This document shows positions 1-4,759 of a DNA stretch of 6,498 bases, one piece after another (the first letter of the stretch is position 1; each line of letters opens with the position of its first letter). The notes beneath the pieces are model-generated. The model was not told the DNA's origin. It did not search any database and saw only the letters and a list, made by a program, of their open reading frames with translations. The position numbers and the translations under genes were made by a program. This DNA is from Spirochaetota bacterium (lineage in GTDB: Bacteria; Spirochaetota; UBA12135; COTS27): the NCBI GenBank assembly GCA_030621685.1, contig JAUXHF010000116.1, forward strand, positions 1-6,498, given 5' to 3'.

Positions 1-1
1 T

Positions 2-28
2 GATGATGATGATGATGATGATGATGAT
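2..28 (+). repeat. GAT trinucleotide repeat (nine in-frame units)
   Basis: Nine uninterrupted GAT codons encode a poly-aspartate run. The run continues past the left edge of the window, since base 1 is also T, and is followed by imperfect units (GCT GAT GAT AAC GCT GAT GAT GAT). A pure triplet tract can change length by replication slippage without breaking the frame, so the Asp run probably varies between strains. Confidence 0.9.
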
Positions 29-394
29 GCTGATGATAACGCTGATGATGATAGTGATAAGAGTAATGATTTTTCGGAAGCGAAGCTACATACTATGGAT
101 GAAAATTTAGGGGCAGAAAAAGATGATAACCTTGAGGCTACCTTAGCAGGAATAGAAGAAAGTGTTGAAGATAAAACGAGCTTTTCTGAAAGCAAGGCTT
201 CTGATGCTGAAAAAAACAAGAGTGCTAAAAAAGCCTCTGTAAGACCGAGTTTCAAGCCAGTGGGGAAGGAAAAAGCTGTTTTGAAAAAATTTAAAGACTT
301 TGACTCAAAGCAAATGGCGCGGGCGGTAAGCACGATGATGGATGACGATGCCGCCCAGCTTTTGCCGCTTTCTCCGAAAAAAGAAGAACTATGA
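2..394 (+). CDS. C-terminal part of an acidic, low-complexity protein (5' end outside the window)
   Basis: The frame is open from the left edge, so the ATG at 95 is probably internal and the visible 130 residues are the end of a longer protein. The first part is almost pure aspartate: nine GAT codons in a row, then further D clusters broken by A, N and S. A charged, disordered-looking stretch rich in E, K and S follows. The last 50 residues are more structured in appearance, with a basic segment (KPVGKEKAVLKKFKDFD), a helix-like SKQMARAVSTMMDDDA and the end LPLSPKKEEL. The stop is TGA at 392-394. It lies directly upstream of the flagellar sigma factor. In treponemes that position is, as I recall, usually taken by flhG or another flagellar gene, so this may be a C-terminal extension of such a protein. 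I see no diagnostic motif, so the function is unassigned. The coding call is fairly safe; identity is not. Confidence 0.7.
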   Translation, partial: DDDDDDDDDADDNADDDSDKSNDFSEAKLHTMDENLGAEKDDNLEATLAGIEESVEDKTSFSESKASDAEKNKSAKKASVRPSFKPVGKEKAVLKKFKDFDSKQMARAVSTMMDDDAAQLLPLSPKKEEL

Positions 395-404
395 GCGTTA
401 TAAA

Positions 405-432
405 TTGATATTAAAACATAAAAATCTAAAAT
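405..432 (+). promoter_or_regulatory. Candidate housekeeping-type promoter for the sigma factor gene
   Basis: TTGATA at 405-410 matches the -35 consensus at five of six bases. TAAAAT at 427-432 matches the -10 consensus at five of six. The spacer is 16 bases. Transcription would start near 439, leaving a leader of roughly 20 bases before the ATG at 462. The surrounding DNA is very AT-rich, so a chance match is quite possible. If real, the sigma factor could be transcribed independently of the upstream gene. Confidence 0.4.
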
Positions 433-445
433 TCAAATACATGAT

Positions 446-451
446 GAGGGG
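446..451 (+). promoter_or_regulatory. Ribosome binding site of the sigma factor gene
   Basis: GAGGGG ends 10 bases before the ATG at 462. It supports that start over the in-frame ATG at 474, which has no purine-rich stretch at a suitable distance. An in-frame TGA at 459-461 rules out any start further upstream. Confidence 0.65.
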
Positions 452-461
452 TATGCAGTGA

Positions 462-1265
462 ATGGAAAAATTCATGAATAAAGAGCTAAACATTAGCGAA
501 GAGGAAGAGCTGAAAATATGGAGAAAGTATAAAAACCTTCGTGGCGAAACTGAAAAAGTTTTTCTACTACGGAAATACTTTCCATTAGTGAAATATGTGG
601 CTGGCAAAATAGTGCCTACGGTGCCAAGTAATATTGACTTTAATGACTTAATTGGATTTGGGAATTTTGGCCTTTTAGACGCCATTGATAAGTTTGATCC
701 TAATAAAGGAGTTAAATTTAAAACCTACGGAATTACTCGCATTCGTGGGCAGATATACGATGAACTCCGCTCCTTAGATTGGATACCACGCTCTGTTCGC
801 CAAAAGTATAAATTTATTGAAGAAGTTCGTATGAACTACAAAGAAGAAAAAGGTGAAGCTATTAGTAAAGCCGACCTTTGTGAACGTGTGGGCATGGATA
901 GCTCGCAGGTGAATAGAATAAGCAATATGGTAACCGATTCTAATATCGGCTCTTTAGATGAATTTTGGACTGTGAAAAATGATGAAGATGATATTGCCTT
1001 AATTGATACTTTGAAATCATCGGAAAACAGCAATCCTCTTGTTCAAATTGAGCAAAATGAAGTTAAGCAGATTATCGCTGAAGAAATTAAAAAACTTCCA
1101 GAGAAAGAAAAAAAAGTGCTTATACTCTATTATTATGAGGAACTCACCCTTAAAGAAATAGGTGAGGTTTTAAGCGTAACAGAATCGCGTGTATCGCAGA
1201 TACATAGCAAGGCTATTCGCTTTATTCGCTCTTCCTTAGATAGCCTAAAGAAAAACTTAGTTTAG
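462..1265 (+). CDS. whiG: RNA polymerase sigma factor, FliA/WhiG (sigma-28) family
   Basis: This is an alternative sigma factor of the sigma-28 flagellar class (fliA or whiG depending on naming), 267 residues and full length. Region 2 covers about 35-113. It includes the core-binding helix LRKYFPLVKYVAGKI, then DLIGFGNFGLLDAIDKFDP, and the promoter-melting part KFKTYGITRIRGQIYDELR, ending in DWIPRSVR (106-113), a strong signature of this family. Region 3 spans about 114-190. Region 4 spans about 205-260, with the -35-binding helix-turn-helix around LTLKEIGEVLSVTESRVSQIHSKA (228-251). Family members direct transcription of late flagellar filament, motor and chemotaxis genes and are usually held in check by the anti-sigma factor FlgM, which is not visible here. 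The start at 462 has a GAGGGG site upstream. The neighbouring FapA and DUF6115-like genes fit a flagellar cluster. The family assignment is secure; the exact regulon is inferred. Confidence 0.96.
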   Translation: MEKFMNKELNISEEEELKIWRKYKNLRGETEKVFLLRKYFPLVKYVAGKIVPTVPSNIDFNDLIGFGNFGLLDAIDKFDPNKGVKFKTYGITRIRGQIYDELRSLDWIPRSVRQKYKFIEEVRMNYKEEKGEAISKADLCERVGMDSSQVNRISNMVTDSNIGSLDEFWTVKNDEDDIALIDTLKSSENSNPLVQIEQNEVKQIIAEEIKKLPEKEKKVLILYYYEELTLKEIGEVLSVTESRVSQIHSKAIRFIRSSLDSLKKNLV

Positions 1266-1297
1266 TCTCTTTTCCCAAGCAAGGCGAGCATAGGAAC

Positions 1298-1336
1298 ATA
1301 GATGCGAGCGGCCCGGCTCGGCTCGGCTCGGTCTAT
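1298..1336 (+). other. Possible stem-loop after the sigma factor gene
   Basis: ATAGA plus CGAGC (1298-1302 and 1305-1309) can pair with GCTCG plus TCTAT (1326-1330 and 1332-1336), giving ten pairs with a small internal bulge. The loop contains most of the CGGCT repeat. The position, 33 bases past the stop codon, would suit a terminator. However, no T-run follows immediately; only pyrimidine-rich CTTCTTAG repeats do. I therefore call a structure, not a terminator. Confidence 0.35.
1314..1331. repeat. CGGCT tandem repeat (three units plus CGG)
   Basis: CGGCT occurs three times in a row at 1314-1328, followed by a partial CGG. It is a GC-rich island inside an AT-rich spacer between the sigma factor and fapA. 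The related string CTCGGCTCGGT also occurs once inside fapA, near 3117. Confidence 0.85.
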
Positions 1337-1338
1337 CG

Positions 1339-1358
1339 CTTCTTAGCTTCTTAGCTTT
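1339..1358. repeat. CTTCTTAG tandem repeat (two units plus a partial third)
   Basis: CTTCTTAG at 1339-1346 and 1347-1354 is followed by a decayed CTTT. It lies eight bases after the CGGCT array, so two unrelated short tandem repeats sit side by side in this spacer. Confidence 0.75.
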
Positions 1359-1417
1359 CTAAAAAAAAGAGTTTTTGCTACTTGCTTAATTTATGGGGCA
1401 TGGCTATGAGTTATAAG

Positions 1418-1423
1418 TATAAT
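1418..1423 (+). promoter_or_regulatory. Possible -10 box upstream of fapA
   Basis: A perfect TATAAT lies 37 bases before the fapA ATG at 1461, a typical distance. No convincing -35 hexamer is present at 16-18 bases upstream (the sequence there is GGGGCA-like). It may therefore be a weak or activator-dependent promoter, or chance in AT-rich DNA. Confidence 0.35.
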
Positions 1424-1460
1424 AAGCATAGAGTAATTTTAAAAATGCTTTTGCATCTGT

Positions 1461-3563
1461 ATGAGTTTTAAGAGTTTTATAGAAGAAAACAAGGACCTGG
1501 CTGTTTCTGAAATGGCTAGTCCGCTACTTGAAGGGCATGCTAAAACCGCCCCCAGCGGTATTCTTCAAGATATTCTCACTAAAACATCTATCTTGAAAAA
1601 GAGTAAAAGGCTACGGCGTTTTTTTACGCAACCTAGGCTTATCCCACTTGGCGACGCGACGGTATATGTTGAAGAGGATGATTTTGAGCATGCCTTGATG
1701 CATGCACATCGTTATTTTGCGAAAAACTCTAAAAGTTTTTCTTTTAAAGATATTCAATGGTCTTGTGTCATGAAACGTTCTTTTGAAGATCTAAAATCAA
1801 CTACAAACCCGAAGCAGGCAGAGAATCTCTTATCGCATAGAAAAAAAAAGAGAGAGCTGCTTGAATATACTGGTTATAAATTCTTCATCATAAAACAAGA
1901 ACAGTTTATAGATATTTCAAGCAAGAGCTTGAGCGCAGAAACGCCAGAATCTAAAAAATTCTTGCTTTTTGATAAACGAGAAGACACGGTATATCTTAAG
2001 CTCATTTCATTATTAGATGGAAGCGAAGAACGCAGCCGGGAAGAAATATATAATCTTTCTTTGCGCCTTGGCATAGCCATTAAAAAAAAGACCGTAAAAC
2101 AAATACTGCTCTTACCTAATATTTGGATAAAAGCCGGAGTTATCGATAAGAAAACTGAATCTTTAACGCAACGATTTAATCTTTCTATTACAGATAACCA
2201 TTGTAAAGTATATTTGAGCATTGATGCAAAGTTATTTAAAGAAAAACCTCTGCGAGCTGAAGAAATACAATCTTTTCTTGAAGGACAAGGAATTATATAT
2301 GGAATTCTCGGAGAAGAAATTGAGGAGTATGTAACTACTCAAGATTTTTCTAAAAAACACTTGATAGCGCATGCCGATGAAGCAGTGCCTTGCAAAGATG
2401 CCTCTATTGAAAATATTGCTTTTAATAAAGCTAAAGAAAAAATAGAAGAAGAAAAACAAAAAACAACAATAGATTACCGAGAATTCACGGCCTTTATTTC
2501 AGTGAAAAAAGGCGATGTCATCGCGTTTAAACATGAAGTAGAAGAAGGGAAAAAAGGAAAAAACATTTATGGCCATGAGATTTCCGTGCCAAAAGCTAGA
2601 AATATTCGTTTTCTAGGCGGCAAAAACACAGAATTCTTAGAGGATGAAAAAACATTAGTAGCCGCTATGAATGGAAATCTCCATAGAGATGCTAATGGCT
2701 TTTGGAGTGTGGATAACCTGCTGAGAGTTGAAAGCGTTGGTCCTGAAACCGGAAATATTTCACATCTAGGTAGCATTCTTGTTGCCGGCTCTGTGGTAGA
2801 TGGCTATTCAATTGTATGTTCAGGTGATTTACATGTTATGCATTCTGTTGGAGCTTCTAGGCTTGAAGCTGGCGGAAATATAGTAGTAAGCAGGGGCGTG
2901 AATGGGAAAAATGTCGGAGAACTTATAAGCCACTTTGCTAATGTTCGTACAAAGTTTTTAAGTGATTGTGCCGTCATAGCAGATGGCTTTGTCCGTGTTC
3001 GTGAACTTATTTCTAATTGCCAAGTTATAGCTGGTCAGAAAATAGAAGTGTATAGTAGTAAAGGCAGTATTTGGGGCGGCAGTTTAAGTGCCACTCAGCT
3101 TATTTTCACGCCGAACCTCGGCTCGGTATCTGGCAGAAAGACTTTTGTTGAAGTGGGTATTCCTTTCGCTATTAGAAAAGAAATTTATGAAACAGAAAAA
3201 CATGCCGACGGACTTAGGCAGCAGCTTTCAGCACTGAAAAAAGAAATTAAAAAAACAAATTTATCCAAGCCAAAAAATACTGAAAACACTACGGAGCTAG
3301 AAGAATTTAATTCGCTTAAACATGGCTTGAGTGATGCTGAAAATACGCTTAATATGCTTCGGAATTCTAAGGCTCTTATACATAATGATTGCAGAGTAGT
3401 TGTTCCTAAAATCACCTATGCTGCCGTTACCATTCAATGCAACAGTTTTAAAATCACAAATCGAAAATACCGAAATGCTAATATTTATAGGGCAGATCTT
3501 GAAAACATGAATACTCTTGTGAACGAGCCTTATTTCTTCACCGATAAGGATGCTATTTTATGA
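1461..3563 (+). CDS. fapA: FapA / DUF342 family protein, long form
   Basis: This 700-residue soluble protein has no signal peptide or membrane helix. Residues 1-240 have no fold I recognise and contain basic clusters (KKSKRLRR, HRKKKREL). From about 245 to 425 comes the FapA N-terminal domain, with the hallmark DYREFTAFISVKKGDVIAFK and EEGKKGKNIYGHEI (338-374). Residues 430-570 are Gly- and Val-rich repeats (GSILVAGSVVDGYSIVCSGD, GASRLEAGGNIVVSRGVNGK) that read as a beta-solenoid. Residues 572-640 look like a coiled coil, and the last 60 residues return to beta character. The Vibrio vulnificus homologue FapA is linked to polar placement of FlhF and to flagellation; here that role is inferred from family and location. 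The first in-frame ATG after an upstream stop at 1440 is at 1461, but no Shine-Dalgarno sequence is visible. The stop overlaps the next start. Confidence 0.88.
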   Translation: MSFKSFIEENKDLAVSEMASPLLEGHAKTAPSGILQDILTKTSILKKSKRLRRFFTQPRLIPLGDATVYVEEDDFEHALMHAHRYFAKNSKSFSFKDIQWSCVMKRSFEDLKSTTNPKQAENLLSHRKKKRELLEYTGYKFFIIKQEQFIDISSKSLSAETPESKKFLLFDKREDTVYLKLISLLDGSEERSREEIYNLSLRLGIAIKKKTVKQILLLPNIWIKAGVIDKKTESLTQRFNLSITDNHCKVYLSIDAKLFKEKPLRAEEIQSFLEGQGIIYGILGEEIEEYVTTQDFSKKHLIAHADEAVPCKDASIENIAFNKAKEKIEEEKQKTTIDYREFTAFISVKKGDVIAFKHEVEEGKKGKNIYGHEISVPKARNIRFLGGKNTEFLEDEKTLVAAMNGNLHRDANGFWSVDNLLRVESVGPETGNISHLGSILVAGSVVDGYSIVCSGDLHVMHSVGASRLEAGGNIVVSRGVNGKNVGELISHFANVRTKFLSDCAVIADGFVRVRELISNCQVIAGQKIEVYSSKGSIWGGSLSATQLIFTPNLGSVSGRKTFVEVGIPFAIRKEIYETEKHADGLRQQLSALKKEIKKTNLSKPKNTENTTELEEFNSLKHGLSDAENTLNMLRNSKALIHNDCRVVVPKITYAAVTIQCNSFKITNRKYRNANIYRADLENMNTLVNEPYFFTDKDAIL
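3546..3550 (+). promoter_or_regulatory. Ribosome binding site of the 100-residue gene, inside fapA
   Basis: AAGGA lies within the last codons of fapA and ends nine bases before the ATG at 3560. Together with the ATGA overlap it argues that the downstream frame is really translated and coupled to fapA. Confidence 0.7.
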
Positions 3564-3862
3564 CTCCCTCTGCAATAGATTTTCAAAATTCTTTTCTTCA
3601 GATTAACGAGGCTAAACGAAAAGTTTCCAAGCAGCAAAAAAAAATTGACGATGAAGCTCTTAGCAGGTCTCCCTCTAGCCTTATAACCAATCCTCATGAA
3701 AACGTTAGCAACATTAATCCCAAAGAGCAAGAGTTGCCCTTGCAAGGAAAAAGCGTTACTCATGATTCTTCGCTTCAGCAAAAAAATTATAAAAAAGAAG
3801 AAGACGGCAAAATTATTAAAGAGAAATTTAAAGGAAACTTTTTAGACGTTAAGATAGATTAA
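3560..3862 (+). CDS. Small hydrophilic protein in the flagellar cluster, function unknown
   Basis: This is a 100-residue, strongly hydrophilic protein with no membrane helix, signal peptide, cysteine or recognisable catalytic motif. The N-terminus TPSAIDFQNSFLQINEAKRK followed by a basic, Gln/Lys-rich helix (about 5-35) is the most ordered-looking part. The middle (36-75) is Ser/Pro/Asn-rich and probably disordered. The end is charged and closes with KGNFLDVKID. Short proteins with a similar TP-x-DLQ-type start sit after the DUF342 gene in treponemes, as far as I recall, but no function is known to me. The start is well supported: it overlaps the fapA stop in ATGA and has AAGGA nine bases upstream, so the two are probably translated together in a fixed ratio. 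A run of nine A at 3636-3644 lies in the gene without disrupting it. Confidence 0.75.
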   Translation: MTPSAIDFQNSFLQINEAKRKVSKQQKKIDDEALSRSPSSLITNPHENVSNINPKEQELPLQGKSVTHDSSLQQKNYKKEEDGKIIKEKFKGNFLDVKID

Positions 3863-3881
3863 GGTTTTTCTTTTAGAAACC
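3863..3881 (+). other. Small stem-loop directly after a stop codon
   Basis: GGTTTTT at 3863-3869 can pair with AGAAACC at 3875-3881, with one G-T wobble, around a five-base loop. It starts on the base after the TAA of the 100-residue gene. No T-run follows, so an intrinsic terminator is not supported; an mRNA 3'-end structure or chance are alternatives. Confidence 0.25.
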
Positions 3882-3939
3882 GCCTAGCTAGACGCTATCC
3901 AAAATTTTAGAAGTTTTCATTTTAATAAAATATACAAGA

Positions 3940-3960
3940 AATATTAGCAGAATATTAGCA
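3940..3960 (+). repeat. AATATTAGCA direct repeat ending on a start codon
   Basis: AATATTAGCA occurs at 3940-3949 and again at 3951-3960. The last A of the second copy is the first base of the ATG at 3960. The repeat fills the place where a Shine-Dalgarno sequence would be expected, and none is seen. Confidence 0.8.
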
Positions 3961-4613
3961 TGATTTACGCACTCTTTATTTTCATAAACCTTAGCTTCTG
4001 TATAATTCTTTTCTTCATGTTTAAAAAAAATCAGAGGCATGAAGGTGATGGGCATAATGATATGAAAAAAGAACTCTACTCTTTAATTAACACCTTTAAC
4101 CAAGAAGCAGAAAAAAGTATTGCGATATTTGACGCTAAAGTGCTCTCTATTCAATTACTGATAAAAGACTTTGAAACAAAGGTTAAAGCGCTAGCTTCAG
4201 ATAAAGCGCTAGCTTCAGATAAAGCGCCAGCTTCAATTAAAGCGCCAGCTTCACGTAATAAGGAAAACATTTTCGTTGCGAGTGAGGTTAAAAAAACTAT
4301 TTTAGAAAAAACTGAAAGGGCAAAAAATACCAGAACGAGAAAAGCAAATTCTTCAAAAGGAAAATCTGCTCTTGCCTTGAACCCCGAGGATGAAAAAAGT
4401 AGGCATGTTGCCCGCTTTGCTCAAAGGCATAGCGCTAGCTTAAAATATTCTCTTGAAGATGAAATTTACGCTTTGAATTCACAAAACATGGGCAAAGACG
4501 AGATTGCCAAAACACTTTCTCTCTCTACGAAAGAGGTGGCTTTGTATCTTAAAAAGAAAAGGAATTTTCTTATGTCTAAGAAAAAAATTTTACAGGCTAA
4601 GTGGCAAGCATAG
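3960..4613 (+). CDS. Membrane-anchored DUF6115-like protein with C-terminal helix-turn-helix-like segment
   Basis: The 217-residue protein starts with one hydrophobic helix (residues 3-21, IYALFIFINLSFCIILFFMF) followed by KK, as in a type II/N-in membrane anchor. Residues 34-78 form a probable coiled-coil helix (NTFNQEAEKSIAIFDAKV). A Lys/Ala/Ser linker follows with four six-residue repeats (KALASD, KALASD, KAPASI, KAPASR; 76-99), then a very basic disordered region. Residues 164-202 (SLEDEIYALNSQNMGKDEIA, KTLSLSTKEVALYLKKK) look like a helix-turn-helix of the type ending DUF6115 proteins, which sit in flagellar operons of Firmicutes and spirochaetes. Function is unknown in the family. The start at 3960 is chosen because it gives a complete membrane helix; it lacks a Shine-Dalgarno. 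Methionines at residues 20 and 35 are less likely starts. Membership in DUF6115 is by eye. Confidence 0.72.
   Translation: MIYALFIFINLSFCIILFFMFKKNQRHEGDGHNDMKKELYSLINTFNQEAEKSIAIFDAKVLSIQLLIKDFETKVKALASDKALASDKAPASIKAPASRNKENIFVASEVKKTILEKTERAKNTRTRKANSSKGKSALALNPEDEKSRHVARFAQRHSASLKYSLEDEIYALNSQNMGKDEIAKTLSLSTKEVALYLKKKRNFLMSKKKILQAKWQA
4185..4256 (+). repeat. Four in-frame 18-bp tandem units
   Basis: Units at 4185-4202, 4203-4220, 4221-4238 and 4239-4256. The first two are identical (AAAGCGCTAGCTTCAGAT). The third and fourth share a T-to-C change, turning Leu into Pro, and differ in the last four bases. The unit is a multiple of three, so copy number can change without a frameshift. The core AGCGCTAGCTT appears again outside the array at 4431-4441. 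Confidence 0.95.
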
Positions 4614-4674
4614 ATGCCATTCGTAGCTCTTGAATAGAATGAGAATAGATTAGTCAAGCATCAGGTATTTACGC

Positions 4675-4740
4675 ATGCTCTTTATGTTTTTGATTATCGC
4701 GCTTTTAGTGTATTTAGTTTTTTTAAATACTAAAAAATAA
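4675..4740 (+). CDS. Candidate 21-residue hydrophobic membrane micropeptide
   Basis: ATG at 4675 opens a frame of 21 codons ending in TAA at 4738-4740. The peptide reads MLFMFLIIALLVYLVF followed by LNTKK: one uninterrupted hydrophobic stretch of about 17 residues, then a short polar end with two lysines. That is the layout of a single-pass membrane peptide with the positive end inside. It lies 61 bases after the DUF6115-like gene and 19 bases before fumarase. The ribosome binding site is weak (AGG at 4663-4665, nine bases upstream). A stop at 4651 closes the frame upstream. T-rich DNA produces hydrophobic codons by chance, so the evidence is the complete ORF plus clean membrane-peptide layout, not conservation. 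Function unknown. Confidence 0.35.
   Translation: MLFMFLIIALLVYLVFLNTKK
4710..4730. other. Small inverted repeat before the fumarase gene
   Basis: GTATTTA (4710-4716) and TAAATAC (4724-4730) are perfect inverted copies around the loop GTTTTTT. It falls inside the candidate micropeptide frame. The following bases are A-rich, so it does not look like a terminator for upstream genes; the AT-only stem could also be chance. Confidence 0.3.
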
Positions 4741-4759
4741 TACTAGGAAATATTATGTT

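Noticed and set aside
391..408. Five-codon frame overlapping the stop of the acidic protein (ATGA)
   Set aside because: Far too short, with no ribosome site; the overlap arises from one accidental ATG.
459..461. TGA reassigned as a sense codon, extending the sigma factor upstream
   Set aside because: TGA clearly serves as a stop for the acidic protein and for fapA, so the standard code applies.
398..1033. Minus-strand frames opposite the sigma factor
   Set aside because: The sigma factor on the + strand accounts for this DNA; the reverse translations show no recognisable features.
1839..1864. A-AAA-AAG slippery heptamer in fapA with a -1 stop four codons later, as in dnaX
   Set aside because: A similar A-run occurs at 2082-2090 and many A-runs occur in these Lys-rich genes; I see no strong stimulating stem-loop. 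Chance is the better explanation.
1874..2776. Several minus-strand frames of 69-115 codons opposite fapA
   Set aside because: They are low-complexity Ser/Phe/Leu-rich translations typical of the reverse of Lys/Glu-rich coding DNA, and overlap a well-supported gene.
3540..3547. ACCGATAA resembling a sigma-28 -10 element near the end of fapA
   Set aside because: No TAAA-like -35 element lies 15 bases upstream, and the sequence is coding.
3863..3881. Intrinsic terminator after the 100-residue gene
   Set aside because: A stem can form but no T-run follows; listed only as a possible structure.
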